Notes under the pieces: generated by a model | What the model was told of the DNA's origin: nothing | The model's database searches: none | What the model saw: only the letters and a program-made list of their open reading frames with translations | Program-made: the position numbers and the translations under genes | Shown: positions 16,220 to 28,766 of the stretch, piece by piece | Layout: each line of letters begins with the position of its first letter | Numbering within the stretch: position 1 is the first letter of the stretch | Source of the DNA: Mesorhizobium loti | GTDB lineage: Bacteria > Pseudomonadota > Alphaproteobacteria > Rhizobiales > Rhizobiaceae | Direction of reading: 5' to 3' | Length of the DNA: 64,000 nucleotides | NCBI GenBank assembly: GCA_002356515.1 | Contig: AP017605.1 | Span: 5,689,020 to 5,753,019 of the forward strand

Positions 16220-17509
16220 ATGGACGTGCAAGAAACCACGGCAGCATGCCGGGACGCCTTCGCCGAACTTGCGTCGCCAGCGTGTATCCAAGACCCGTAT
16301 ACGTTCATGCGGTGGTTGCGCGAGCACGATCCGGTGCATCGTGCGGCGTCGGGCCTCTTTCTGTTGAGCCGCCACGCCGACATCTACTGGGCGCTCAAGG
16401 CCACGGGCGATGTGTTTCGGGGACCGGCGCCGGGCGAGCTGGCGCGCTATTTCCCGCGTGCGGAGACCAGCCTGTCACTCAATCTCCTCGCGTCCACGCT
16501 AGCGATGAAGGAACCACCGACGCATACGCGTCTGCGCCGGCTGATCTCGCGCGATTTCACCATACGCCAGATCGACAACCTGCGGCCGAGCATCGCACGC
16601 ATCGTCGCAGCGCGCCTGGACGGCATGGCGCCCGCGCTGGAGCGCGGGGAGGCGGTGGACCTGCATTGGGAATTCGCGCTGGCTGTGCCCATTCTGGTCT
16701 TCGCCGAACTGTTCGGCATGCCCCAGGATGACATGTTCGGGCTCGCCGCCGGCATCGGCGCCATTCTGGAAGGCCTGAGCCCACACGCCAGCGATCCCCA
16801 GCTCGCCGAGGCGGACGCGGCCAGCGCCAGGGTGCAGGCCTACTTCGGCGACCTCATACAGCGCAAGCGCACCGATCCCCGTAACGACATCGTGTCGATG
16901 GTGGTCGGCGCACACGACGACGATGCCGACACGCTGTCGGATGCGGAGTTGATCAGCATGCTGTGGGGCATGCTGCTGGGCGGCTTCGCCACCACTGCTG
17001 CGACCATCGACCATGCGGTCCTAGCGATGCTGGCGTATCCCGAACAGCGGCACTGGCTGCAGGGAGACGCCGTGGGGGTGAAGGCATTCGTCGAAGAAGT
17101 CCTGCGCTGCGACGCGCCTGCCATGTTCAGCTCCATCCCGCGTATCGCCCAGCGCGACATCGAACTGGGCGGCGTGGTGATCCCGAAGAACGCGGACGTG
17201 CGCGTGCTGATCGCGGCCGGCAATCGCGACCCGGACGCCTTCTCCGATCCCGACCGCTTCGATCCCGCGCGGTTCTACGGCACCACTCCTGGCATGTCGA
17301 CCGACGGGAAGATCATGCTGAGCTTTGGCCACGGCATCCACTTCTGCCTCGGTGCGCAACTGGCCCGGGTGCAGTTGGCCGAGAGCCTGCCGCGGATCGA
17401 GGCGCGCTTCCCCACGCTGGCATTGGCCGAGCAGCCGACCCGGGAGCCATCCGCGTTCCTCAGGACGTTCCGCGCGCTGCCGGTGCGACTGCATGCTCAG
17501 GGGGGCTGA
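16220..17509 (+). CDS. cyp114: Cytochrome P450 CYP114 (gibberellin operon)
   Basis: 429 residues. ExxR motif EEVLR; haem loop [10 protein letters not shown] with Cys at 376. In characterised operons CYP114, with the neighbouring ferredoxin, oxidises ent-kaurenoic acid and contracts ring B to give GA12-aldehyde. The I-helix reads GGFATT, where most P450s have an acid before the Thr (AGHDTT or AGHEST), so the usual proton-relay acid is missing. The next start codon follows one base after the stop, indicating translational coupling. Confidence 0.93.
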   Translation: MDVQETTAACRDAFAELASPACIQDPYTFMRWLREHDPVHRAASGLFLLSRHADIYWALKATGDVFRGPAPGELARYFPRAETSLSLNLLASTLAMKEPPTHTRLRRLISRDFTIRQIDNLRPSIARIVAARLDGMAPALERGEAVDLHWEFALAVPILVFAELFGMPQDDMFGLAAGIGAILEGLSPHASDPQLAEADAASARVQAYFGDLIQRKRTDPRNDIVSMVVGAHDDDADTLSDAELISMLWGMLLGGFATTAATIDHAVLAMLAYPEQRHWLQGDAVGVKAFVEEVLRCDAPAMFSSIPRIAQRDIELGGVVIPKNADVRVLIAAGNRDPDAFSDPDRFDPARFYGTTPGMSTDGKIMLSFGHGIHFCLGAQLARVQLAESLPRIEARFPTLALAEQPTREPSAFLRTFRALPVRLHAQGG

Positions 17510-17510
17510 G

Positions 17511-18635
17511 ATGCGCGTCGTGATCGATCAGGATCTATGCGGAACCACCGGGCAGTGTGTGCTGACGCTGCCGGGCACCTTTCGCCAGCGCGAACCGGAC
17601 GGCGTGGCGGAAGTGTGCGTGGCGACGGTCCCGCAGGCGCTGCACGCCGCCGCGCGGCTCGCGGCCAGCCAGTGTCCGGTCGCCGCCATTCGGGTCATCG
17701 AAAGCGACGCTGGCGAGCGCGCCAGCGCCGACCCTGCGCCTTCTCCGGCGCAGGCTGAGCGGCATGCCGCGAAAGACCAACGCAACCCAGGAGGACGGTT
17801 TGAAGGCAAGGTGGCCGTGGTGACCGGCGCCGGCGCCGGCATCGGCAAGGCATGCGCCCTCGCCATCGCGCGCGAGGGCGGCAGAGTGGTGGTGGCCGAC
17901 ATTGATGGCTCGGCGGCCGTCGCCTGCACCGCGCAGATCGCGGCCGAAGCGGGCCACGCGCTGGCCCTGGCCATGGACATCGCCGATGCGCAGGCGGTGG
18001 CAGCGCTGTTCGAGACGGCGGAGCGGCACTTCGGTGGGGTCGACCTGCTGGTGAACAACGCGAGCGCCATGCATCTGACACCGCGCGACCGCACGATCCT
18101 CGACCTGGACCTGGCGGTCTGGGATCAGACCATGGCGACCAATCTGCGCGGCACGCTGCTCTGCTGCCGGCAGGCCATCCCACGAATGATCGCCCGCGGC
18201 GGTGGCGCGATCGTCAACATGTCGTCGTGCCAGGGGCTCAGCGGTGACACCGCGCAGACGTCCTACGCCGCGTCGAAGGCGGCGATGAACATGCTGTCGG
18301 CCTCGCTCGCCACCCAGTACGGTCATGCGCAGATCCGCTGCAACGCGGTTGCGCCGGGTCTCATCATGACCGAGCGTCTCCTCGCCAAGCTGGACGAGTG
18401 CATGCAACGGCATCTGAGCCGGCACCAACTCCTGCAGCGCGTCGGCCGCCCCGAGGACGTGGCCGCGCTGGTGGCGTTCCTGCTCTCCGACGATGCTGCG
18501 TTCATCACCGGCCAGGTCCTGTGCATCGACGGCGGCATGCTGGCGCATGTGCCGACGTACGCCGACGGTGGCAACAGCCGCGCCGCGCGGCCTGCCGGCG
18601 ACACCGCCAAAGCGGCCGCGGGGCCGCGCTGCTGA
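17511..18635 (+). CDS. Ferredoxin-SDR fusion protein (gibberellin operon)
   Basis: 374 residues joining two enzymes that are separate genes in Bradyrhizobium-type operons. Residues 1-65 form a 3Fe-4S ferredoxin (C10, C16, C55; LCGTTGQC and QCPVAAI), expected to feed electrons to the P450s. After an Ala/Pro-rich linker (about 66-95) comes a classical short-chain dehydrogenase: TGAGAGIG for NAD(P), NNAS, and the S...Y-x-x-x-K set in MSSCQG and SYAASKAA. The SDR is reported to oxidise GA12-aldehyde to GA12. No stop lies between the domains, so the fusion is real here. The stop overlaps the cyp117 ATG by one base. Confidence 0.92.
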   Translation: MRVVIDQDLCGTTGQCVLTLPGTFRQREPDGVAEVCVATVPQALHAAARLAASQCPVAAIRVIESDAGERASADPAPSPAQAERHAAKDQRNPGGRFEGKVAVVTGAGAGIGKACALAIAREGGRVVVADIDGSAAVACTAQIAAEAGHALALAMDIADAQAVAALFETAERHFGGVDLLVNNASAMHLTPRDRTILDLDLAVWDQTMATNLRGTLLCCRQAIPRMIARGGGAIVNMSSCQGLSGDTAQTSYAASKAAMNMLSASLATQYGHAQIRCNAVAPGLIMTERLLAKLDECMQRHLSRHQLLQRVGRPEDVAALVAFLLSDDAAFITGQVLCIDGGMLAHVPTYADGGNSRAARPAGDTAKAAAGPRC

Positions 18636-19978
18636 TGGACATGCTGCTCAACCCGCTGGACCGTCGGCACCGGCTGCGGGACGACATCCCGGTCGTGCCC
18701 GGCGCTTTCCCCCTGGTCGGACATCTTCCCGCCATCGTATGCGACCTGCCGCGCCTGCTGCGGCGCGCGGAACGGACGTTGGGCAGCCACTTCTGGCTGG
18801 ATTTCGGCCCTGCCGGACACCTGATGACCTGCGTGGATCCGGATGCGTTTGCACTGCTCCGGCACAAGGACGTGTCCTCGGCGCTGATCGAAGAGATCGC
18901 GCCCGAATTGCTTGGCGGAACGTTGGTCGCCCAGGACGGCGGCGCGCACCGGCAGGCGCGCGACGCGATCAAGGCGGCGTTCCTGCCCAAGGGGCTGACC
19001 CAAGCCGGCATCGGCAACCTGTTCGCGCCCGTCATCCAGGCGCGGGTGCAGGCGTGGCGCGACCGCGGCGACGTAACCATCCTGCGCGAAACCGGCGACC
19101 TGATGCTCAAGCTCATCTTCAGCCTCATGGGAATCCCAGCGCAGGACCTGCCGGGATGGCATCGCAAATACCGGCAACTGCTGCAGTTGATCGTCGCGCC
19201 CCCGGTCGACCTGCCTGGACTGCCCTTGCGGCGCGGCCGCGCCGCCCGCGACTGGATCGACGCGCAGTTGCGCCAGTTCGTCCGCGACGCGCGCGCACAT
19301 GCCGCGCGCACTGGGTTGATCAATGACATGGTGAGCTCCTTCGATCGCGGCGACGATGCGCTCTCCGACGACGTCCTGGTCGCCAATATCCGCCTGCTGC
19401 TGCTTGCCGGTCACGACACCACCGCCTCGACGATGGCCTGGATGGTGATCGAGCTGGCGCGGCAGCCTGGGCTATGGGACGCCCTGGTCGAGGAGGCGCA
19501 ACGCGTGGGCGCGGTGCCGACCCGGCACGCGGACCTGACGCAGTGTCCGGTCGCCGAGGCGCTGTTCCGCGAGACGCTGCGCGTGCATCCGGCGACCACG
19601 CTCCTGCCGCGTCGCGCGCTGCAGGAATTGCAACTCGGCCAACGGCGCATTCCTGCGGGCACCCCTCTGTGCATCCCGCTGCTGCATTTCTCGACCTCTG
19701 CGCTGCTGCACGAGGCGCCTGATCAGTTCCGCCTGGCACGGTGGCTGCAACGCACGGAGCCGATCCGGCCGGTGGACATGCTGCAGTTCGGTACCGGCCC
19801 ACACGTCTGCATCGGTTACCACCTGGTATGGCTGGAAATGGTGCAGTTCTGCATCGCCTTGGCACTGACCATGCACAAGGCCGGGGTGCGGCCGCGGTTG
19901 CTGAGCGCCGTCGAAAAAGGTCGGCGCTATTTCCCGACCGCACATCCGTCCATGAAAATCCGCATCGGATTCTCATGA
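18635..19978 (+). CDS. cyp117: Cytochrome P450 CYP117 (gibberellin operon)
   Basis: 447 residues from the ATG overlapping the previous stop. A proline-rich start (IPVVPGAFPLVGHLP), I-helix AGHDTT, ExxR in RETLR and haem loop FGTGPHVCIG with Cys 392. In the characterised pathway CYP117 oxidises ent-kaurene to ent-kaurenoic acid, so it acts first among the P450s. The longer frame that opens upstream inside the SDR gene is a shadow. Confidence 0.92.
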   Translation: MDMLLNPLDRRHRLRDDIPVVPGAFPLVGHLPAIVCDLPRLLRRAERTLGSHFWLDFGPAGHLMTCVDPDAFALLRHKDVSSALIEEIAPELLGGTLVAQDGGAHRQARDAIKAAFLPKGLTQAGIGNLFAPVIQARVQAWRDRGDVTILRETGDLMLKLIFSLMGIPAQDLPGWHRKYRQLLQLIVAPPVDLPGLPLRRGRAARDWIDAQLRQFVRDARAHAARTGLINDMVSSFDRGDDALSDDVLVANIRLLLLAGHDTTASTMAWMVIELARQPGLWDALVEEAQRVGAVPTRHADLTQCPVAEALFRETLRVHPATTLLPRRALQELQLGQRRIPAGTPLCIPLLHFSTSALLHEAPDQFRLARWLQRTEPIRPVDMLQFGTGPHVCIGYHLVWLEMVQFCIALALTMHKAGVRPRLLSAVEKGRRYFPTAHPSMKIRIGFS

Positions 19979-20102
19979 GCTGGCATCGCATGCCCCGTGT
20001 GGCGAGGCAGCTACTCGGCGCGCGCGCTCGGTGCGACCCCGCCAACACCGCGGCGGCTCGGACGCTCGCCGTGGCCGTGCCAGATACAAGGACATGAACG
20101 AC

Positions 20103-21068
20103 ATGCAGACCGATTCCACGCTACACGACGACGCGCAGGCGCGCGGCGCATCCGGCAGGCTGCCGTCGGAGATCTGGATGCAGGACGGCGTAAGGCGGGT
20201 CGAACAGGCGCTGGCGCGTCTTCTCTGCGCCGAAGACGACGGTGAGACCGAGCTGATGGCGGCGATGCGCTACGCCACCTTGCATGGCGGAAAGCGCACC
20301 CGCGCCTTGCTCTGTCTGGCTACCGGCGCACTGGCCGACACGCCGGCGCCCATGCTCGACGATGTCGGCGCCGCCATCGAGATGATGCACGCCTGTACCC
20401 TGGTCCACGACGACCTGCCCGCAATGGACGATGACGTGCTTCGCCGCGGCCTTCCGACCGTGCACGTCAAGTTCGGCGAAGCCACTGCGATCCTGGTCGG
20501 CGATGCGCTGCAGGCGCACGCCTTCCTGACCCTGGCGAGCCTGGATGCGCCGAGCGACAACCGTATCGCGCTCGTGCGCGAACTGGCGCAGGCGGTGTCC
20601 GCCGAGGGTGCCGCAGGCGGGCAGGCCATGGATCTGTCGCTGGTAGGAAAGCACGTCGAGCTGGACAGGATCGTGGCGATGCACCGGATGAAGAGCGGAG
20701 CACTAGTGCGCGCGTCCGTTCGCATGGGCGCGCTATGCGCCATCGCGGAGGATGCCGCCCACGCTGCGCTGTACTGTGCGCTCGATCGCTACTCCGCCTG
20801 TTTCGGCCTGGCGTTGCAGGTGGTCGACGACATTCTCGACGCGACAGCGGATACCGCGACGTTGGGCAAGACCCCCGGCAAGGACGCGGCGGCGCAGAAG
20901 CCGACCTGTGCGTCGATCATGGGGCTGCAGGCAGCGCGCCAGTTGGCGCTGGATCTGTTGCGCGACGCCGGGGAGGCCATCCCCCCGCTGGGAACGCGTG
21001 CGGAACGGTTGGCGCACATGCTGCAACGGGCCAACGCGTATCTGTTCAAGCACGCGCCATGCGCATGA
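20103..21068 (+). CDS. ggps: Geranylgeranyl diphosphate synthase
   Basis: Isoprenyl diphosphate synthase of about 321 residues. First Asp-rich motif HDDLPAMDDD, second VVDDILD, and GGKRTR for pyrophosphate binding. It supplies GGPP to the next two cyclases. The start is placed at 20103 because AAGGA (20088-20092) is ten bases away; an in-frame ATG at 20094 would be only one base from it. A further upstream frame (from 20031) lacks family resemblance. Confidence 0.9.
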   Translation: MQTDSTLHDDAQARGASGRLPSEIWMQDGVRRVEQALARLLCAEDDGETELMAAMRYATLHGGKRTRALLCLATGALADTPAPMLDDVGAAIEMMHACTLVHDDLPAMDDDVLRRGLPTVHVKFGEATAILVGDALQAHAFLTLASLDAPSDNRIALVRELAQAVSAEGAAGGQAMDLSLVGKHVELDRIVAMHRMKSGALVRASVRMGALCAIAEDAAHAALYCALDRYSACFGLALQVVDDILDATADTATLGKTPGKDAAAQKPTCASIMGLQAARQLALDLLRDAGEAIPPLGTRAERLAHMLQRANAYLFKHAPCA

Positions 21069-21378
21069 GCGCGCCCGTCCGCATGGAGTCGCCCCTGTGC
21101 CGCTGCGATCGATCGGCCGGCGTGAGCGGTGCATGCTGCACTGTGTCCAAGTCGGCGGCGGCGATCGCAGCGGTTGCCCAGCACAGCCGCGGCTCACGCG
21201 GCGCGCTGCGCGCAAGCCTATGCGGCGGACCGGCCCCAGCATGGGGCGCGTCGCCGCGCCGGAGCAGGGCGGCCGTCCGGCGCTGCCCGTGCGCCGGGCC
21301 GCGACGGGCCTGCGGCGACGTGCGCGGCGTCTGCCCGATCCAGGTTCCCGTCAACTGTCTGCAGAAGGAACATACCGC

Positions 21379-21382
<4 letters not shown>
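21065..21382 (+). other. Possible 105-codon coupled ORF between GGPP synthase and CPS
   Basis: The 310-base gap holds an open frame that starts in an ATGA overlap with the GGPP synthase stop and ends in a GTGA overlap with the CPS start. The predicted product is Cys- and Arg-rich and has no family I recognise. In DNA this GC-rich, open frames are common, so it may be chance. The two exact overlaps are why it is listed. Confidence 0.2.
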
Positions 21383-23828
<2,446 letters not shown>

Positions 23829-23912
23829 ACGGCGGGATGCGGCTGCGTGCGCGCGCTGCCGTCGGTCCGATCCGATGCAACGCCGTCCCCCGATGCGACG
23901 GATGGAGCGAGC

Positions 23913-24968
23913 ATGAGCGATAGCGACAACATCCCGAGCCGGCGCAAGGACGACCATCTGGACATCGTGCTGGATCGGCGAACGGCGCCGGCCACGGTCG
24001 CCGCCGGCTGGGAGTACATCCGTTTCGAACACTGCGCATTGCCCGAGTTGGACCTGACGCAGATCGACCTGCGCGCCTCGCTGCTGGGCAAGACCATGCG
24101 CGCGCCGCTGCTGATCAGCTCCATGACCGGCGGCGTGCTACGCGCCGAGGCCATCAACCGGCATCTGAGCGAGGCAGCACAAGCCTTGGGGATCGCCATG
24201 TGCGTCGGTTCGCAGCGCGTGAGCCTGCAATCCCGCAACTCCCAGGGGCTGACGCGCGCGCTGCGCCGCATGGCCCCAGACATTCCCTTGCTGGCTAATA
24301 TCGGCGCCGCGCAACTGCGCGAGGCCGACGGCCTGGACCTGGCGTGCCGGGCGGTGGATGCGCTGGAGGCCGATGGACTCATCGTCCATCTCAATGCGCT
24401 GCAGGAAGCGGTACAGCCGGAGGGCGACCGCGACTGGCGCGGCGTCCTGGCGCAGATCGCTCGCGCCGCGCGCAGCGTGGACGTGCCGATTGTGGCCAAG
24501 GAAGTGGGGTCGGGCCTGTCCGCCTCGGTGGCCTGCGCGCTCGTCAAGGCGGGCGTGGCGGTCATCGATGTCGCCGGCGCCGGCGGCACCAGTTGGGCCG
24601 CGGTGGAGGGCGAGCGCGCCCGCGATGCCGCCGACCGTGCAGTGGCGATGGCGTTCGCCGACTGGGGGATTCCGACCCCGGCCAGCGTGCAGGCGGTACG
24701 TCGGGCGCTGCCAACTGTGAAGCTGATCGCGTCGGGCGGGATCCGCGACGGCGTCGACGTGGCCAAGGCCATCCGCCTGGGCGCGGACATCGCCGGGCAG
24801 GCGGCCGGCGTGCTGCGCGCGGCGACGGTGTCCACCGAGGCGGTTGTCGCGCATTTCGAGATCGTCATCCGCCAGTTGGCCGTTGCCTGCTTCTGCACCG
24901 GCTCGGCTGATCTGGCGGCGTTGCGTCAGGCGCGGTTGTTGCCCTCGGCGCATCTGCCCGCCGGTTGA
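23913..24968 (+). CDS. fni: Isopentenyl-diphosphate delta-isomerase, type 2
   Basis: 351 residues, FMN-dependent type 2 IDI. Features include an N-terminal [13 protein letters not shown], and a Gly-rich flavin-binding region ([15 protein letters not shown]). It balances IPP and DMAPP for GGPP formation. The start at 23913 has GGAG nearby; the longer frame from 23847 has no family match before this point. It is the last gene of the operon and is absent from some rhizobial versions. Confidence 0.9.
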
Positions 24969-24977
24969 TGCCGGCGT

Positions 24978-24999
24978 CGCCCGCACGTGGCGGCGGGCG
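24978..24999 (+). terminator. GC hairpin after the gibberellin operon
   Basis: CGCCCGC (24978-24984) pairs with GCGGGCG (24993-24999) over an 8-base loop, ten bases after the idi stop. There is no T-run, so this is a possible 3' stabiliser or weak terminator rather than a classical one. Confidence 0.35.
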
Positions 25000-25373
25000 C
25001 CTAGCAGGCTGCTGAATACCTACGCCAAAGATGACTACTGATCCACCTTGGCGAGGCGGTTCAATGCGCGGGAGCTCGTGATCACCAGAAGGGAAGTCGA
25101 TGCCCAGGACGTGGCTTGGTTGGAGACGCTAAGGAACGTCAAACTGACGATTCTTGTAACGTGGTCGGGGATCGAGAGCGACAGGATCGAACCGGTCTCG
25201 TCCCGCATAGCGGAACGATAGCTCCACCGGAAGCATTCGGTTCTGCCACAGCATCGGCCAGGCAAAAATAACTTGCGTTGCGCAGATAAAATGCCCTGAT
25301 CCTGCCATTCCTCCATGGGCACGTGGGCGGGGAGAAATCTCATACAACTGGCAGCGAAGGGAGGCTCGGCCCA
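25000..25373. other. Gap between idi and the MFS gene
   Basis: No supported gene. TAGCAGGCTGCTGAA near 25003 resembles the ends of some insertion sequences. Minus-strand frames of 81-102 codons exist but I cannot link them to a family. Confidence 0.4.
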
Positions 25374-27026
25374 ATGAGCGGGGTGGCGCGTGAAGAAGTT
25401 AATCCGGTGTCATCGGCAACGTTCGCGCCGCTCGAGAATTCAACTTTCCGTCCGATCTGGATTGCCACACAGGTATCCAGTCTAGGGTGGCTGATTCAAA
25501 TGGTTGCCATCAGTTGGCTGATGGCGACCATTTCGACATCGGATGTGATGGTCGCCTTGGTGCAGGCTTCGACAACCTTGCCCACATTCCTCCTGTCAAT
25601 TATCGCCGGCGCCCTAGCGGACAATTACAGCCGCCGCAATCTCATGTTCGCTGGCTGGTGCGTGATAGCATCGTCCTCGACGATGCTGACTGTTCTTGCA
25701 GGTCTCGGAATTTTCAATCCATGGATGGTTCTTGCATTCAGCTGTTTGGCCGGAGTAGGCGCCGCTTTCACCGACCCCGCCTGGCACGCGTCGGTTGGCG
25801 ATATCCTGCGAAAGCGCGATGTTCCGGCCGCCGTCACGCTTATTTCGGTCGGATATAACGCCGTCCGAAGCATCGGTCCCGCTCTCGGTGGAGTCGTCGT
25901 TGCTTCCTTTGGCCCTTTGACGGCTTTCGCAGTGGCGACGCTTACATATCTGATGCTGCTGTGGACCATAGGGCGCTGCAAATGGCAAGTTCGCCCGTCA
26001 CCGCTGCCGAGTGAACCATTGACCACGGCGATCCATGACGGAGCGCGCTTCACTGCCCTGTCATCCGAAATCAAGGCAGCAATTGCCCGCGGTGCCCTCT
26101 TTGGGCTGACGAGCATCTCTATACTAGCGCTCTTGCCTCTCGTCGCCCGCGATCAGCTGGGGGGAGGGCCAGTCGTTTACGGCATCCTGATGGCCGGCTT
26201 CGGGACCGGCGCCTTGTTCGCCGGCATCTGCAACAACATTCTGAGACGGAGGCTGTCCCAGGAACGTTTGACGACACTGTCGTGCATCGCCTGTGCGGCT
26301 TGTTGTCTATCGCTTGCTTTCACCCCCTCGGTGGCGGTGGCGGCTATCGCGCTGGCGCTCGGCGGCGCGGGCTGGGTCGTGACATGGACCGGGCTGGACG
26401 TAAGCGTCCAGTTGGCGAGTCCAAGGTGGGTCGTTGGTCGCACGCTCTCTATCTATTACGCCCTTTCATCCGGCGGCATCGCGGCTGGCAGCTGGCTGTG
26501 GGGTACGGTGGCCGAGAGCTATTCGCTGAGCTCGGCTCTGGAGCTTTCAGGTGGCGCGCTGCTGCTGGTCGCTGGCACCGGCTTCCTGCTGCCCATCCGT
26601 CAATGGAAAGATTCCGATCAGGCTCCTCTTGGCTTCGAAACGCCTCAGGTTGCCCTGGATTTGAAGCCCCGAAGCGGGCCGATCGTCGCCAAGATCGAAT
26701 ATTCAATACCCGAAGCAAATGTCGAAGCGTTCCTGGAGCAGATGCGGGAACGGCGGCGAGTACAAAGCGGCGTTGGTGCGCGACACTGGAATCTCCAGCG
26801 CGACCTCCAGCAGCCTTCGCGTTGGACAGAAACCTTCCGCACCCCGACCTGGATGGACTACCTTCGCCTGAACCACCGCCTTACGGCAGCCGACAAGGAG
26901 TTGGACCAGCGTCTCCTCGCATTGCACCTGGGAGAGCTTCCTCCTCGAACCACGCTTGCGATCGAGCGGCCGACTGGAGCTGGCCGCAAGCGGGACCAAT
27001 CGATGCGGTTCTTTTTCCGGCGTTGA
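25374..27026 (+). CDS. MFS transporter, MFS_3/DUF894 type, with C-terminal extension
   Basis: 550 residues from an ATG with GGGAGG nine bases upstream. Twelve hydrophobic segments are expected in the first 415 residues, starting IWIATQVSSLGWLIQMVAISW; a DNYSRR loop follows the second or third. It belongs to the exporter family that includes EntS-like proteins. The last 130 residues are soluble (IVAKIEYSIPEANVEAFLEQMRERRR ... MDYLRLNHRLTAAD), the ABM-like tail often fused to these transporters. The substrate cannot be told. It lies just downstream of the gibberellin operon on the same strand, so a link to hormone export is possible but unproven. Confidence 0.85.
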   Translation: MSGVAREEVNPVSSATFAPLENSTFRPIWIATQVSSLGWLIQMVAISWLMATISTSDVMVALVQASTTLPTFLLSIIAGALADNYSRRNLMFAGWCVIASSSTMLTVLAGLGIFNPWMVLAFSCLAGVGAAFTDPAWHASVGDILRKRDVPAAVTLISVGYNAVRSIGPALGGVVVASFGPLTAFAVATLTYLMLLWTIGRCKWQVRPSPLPSEPLTTAIHDGARFTALSSEIKAAIARGALFGLTSISILALLPLVARDQLGGGPVVYGILMAGFGTGALFAGICNNILRRRLSQERLTTLSCIACAACCLSLAFTPSVAVAAIALALGGAGWVVTWTGLDVSVQLASPRWVVGRTLSIYYALSSGGIAAGSWLWGTVAESYSLSSALELSGGALLLVAGTGFLLPIRQWKDSDQAPLGFETPQVALDLKPRSGPIVAKIEYSIPEANVEAFLEQMRERRRVQSGVGARHWNLQRDLQQPSRWTETFRTPTWMDYLRLNHRLTAADKELDQRLLALHLGELPPRTTLAIERPTGAGRKRDQSMRFFFRR

Positions 27027-27382
27027 CATCCGTCCAGGCGTCCGCGCTGGTGAGACAGGATGGGTTGGAAACGAGCCACCGCTCTCACCATCCGTTTTGC
27101 AGATCGGCTTCGATCCATTCGAGTGGTTGCCGAGCCGGCATACTGGGCGGCTCAGACGTATCCTTGTCGGAGAGATTCCTCGGCACTCGAGCGTCTTGCA
27201 GCGCGTTGCGCTCAAGCTCACCGGCACCTGTTCGGTGCGTTCCCAAACAGAGCAATGGCTTTTCGCGCCGCAACCCCGAGGTGGGTAATTCTGGTTTTTG
27301 CTGGGTTTAACTCTACGAAATATGAACAGGATCGGCTTCACGGCCCGTCTGGTTCGCACTGGCCACAGAGGAATACACAGAT

Positions 27383-27844
27383 ATGGCGACCGGAACAGTG
27401 AAGTGGTTCAACAGCACCAAAGGTTTTGGCTTAATCCAGCCCGATGACGGCGGTCAGGACGTTTTCGCCCATACTCCAGCTGTAGAACGGGCTGGACTTT
27501 CAAACCTCGTTGATGGGCAGAAGATCAAGTACGAGATCGAGCAGGACCGCCGTAGCGGCAAGTCCTCCGCAGGTAGTCTCAGCAAGGGTAGGCTGATTTT
27601 CTCGTCGGACCCGCAGAGCGCGAAGGATAAGTCAAGCCGAAGGTACCATCGTCATTCGCGGGGCGTATCGCGACGGACTCTCTTTTACGAGACGATCCTG
27701 ATGCGTCACGCAAACGGTGAATCACGAACGCTCTCGCCGCAAACCCCTTCCGCCCGGAAATCTGCCCCGGTTACGGCTCTCGGCGTATCCCAGAGTTGGG
27801 AGAAGCTTCTGCCAGACTACAACTGTAACCTCATATCGGTTTAG
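27383..27844 (+). CDS. Divergent cold-shock protein with run-on C-terminus
   Basis: The first 68 residues are a CspA-type OB fold (MATGTVKWFNSTKGFG ... VDGQKIKYEIEQDRRSGKSSAG). The RNA-binding motifs are altered: KGFGLI instead of KGFGFI and VFAHT instead of VFVHI. Normal family members stop at about residue 69; here the frame runs on to 153 with no family resemblance, so the stop appears lost. Either a decaying copy or an odd long form. Confidence 0.65.
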   Translation: MATGTVKWFNSTKGFGLIQPDDGGQDVFAHTPAVERAGLSNLVDGQKIKYEIEQDRRSGKSSAGSLSKGRLIFSSDPQSAKDKSSRRYHRHSRGVSRRTLFYETILMRHANGESRTLSPQTPSARKSAPVTALGVSQSWEKLLPDYNCNLISV

Positions 27845-27902
27845 CAGGTCAAGCGTCGGTGGTACCCTGATTGGGTAACTTAACGACTTTGGAGGCCGAG
27901 CA

Positions 27903-28766
27903 ATGGATCGCGATAACAAACGGGCACGCGCAGCTGCAAGTTCATCCCAAGACGTGGGGAATCGCAGTACCCTCCGTGACCTTCCATACGGACCATTGAC
28001 CGATGTTGCAGAACGGCTGTAAGCGCTAAACCCGCGCGATACAGCGCGAAATCTTGGGACCTTCAAAGAACTCGGGAGGCGAGAGCGCATAGCCGTTCGG
28101 GGCACTCGAACCGAGCCAGAAACTGACCTCGCGAAGTTTGAAACGCGGACCAATCAGCTTGGACGATCAGCCGTCGATCTGGGAGATAAATTGACTGCCG
28201 GGTTGGGACACACCTCGGATGAAGTAGCATTGGAGCAATTCAGAGCAGTCAGTAATGTGTCTCATTACCTTCGGCCAGAGACACAAGATAGTATTGTTAA
28301 TCGCATTGGCAACATGGATCCACCTTCGCAAGCTATCGGAGCGCTTTACGCTGCGCAAAACTTCAGCAAGTTTAACGCTGAAAATAAAGCTCGCATTTTT
28401 GATCAGGCCGCTGAATTGGCCACCGATCCGGATGGCCACGTCAGGTCGACAGCATCCAATGCTATGTACGCGATGTATCACCAGTTAGATCCAAATCAAC
28501 AGGGCCAAGCTCACTCAATTCCCGGCATGCAAGACATCTTGCCGCAGATGCCTCCTCCGCGGCATGCAGCAGAGGAACGCAGTGCGGATCTGGACGCCCA
28601 CATAGCAGGTATTGGGGCTGCAGTCCGTGATACAGTTGGCCCGCAAACCTCCCACGAACAGCTGCAGCGGGGTGGTCAAGTCGGCCGGGACATAAGCCAC
28701 TCCTACAATCACGCCCGAGAGGATCTAATGGAGGCTAGGAGAAGCAGAGATCGCACCGGCCGTTGA
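27903..28766 (+). pseudogene. F-box-like effector gene broken by an early TAA
   Basis: A good start (GGAGG seven bases before ATG 27903) opens a frame that meets TAA at 28020-28022 and then stays open in the same frame to TGA at 28766, a 287-codon gene with one nonsense codon. The region around the stop, LRDLPYGPLTDVAERL-x-ALNPRDTARNLGTFKEL, follows the F-box pattern LPxxxLxxIxxxLxxxDxxxL. The rest has helical repeats (IGNMDPPSQAIGAL; DPDGHVRSTASNAM). F-box type III effectors are known in plant-associated bacteria. No tts box is obvious. Reinitiation inside the second part is possible. Confidence 0.6.

Noticed and set aside
25129..25374. 81-codon minus-strand frame between idi and the MFS gene
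   Set aside because: No start signal and no recognised family; insertion-sequence-like bases nearby make a relic more likely than a gene.
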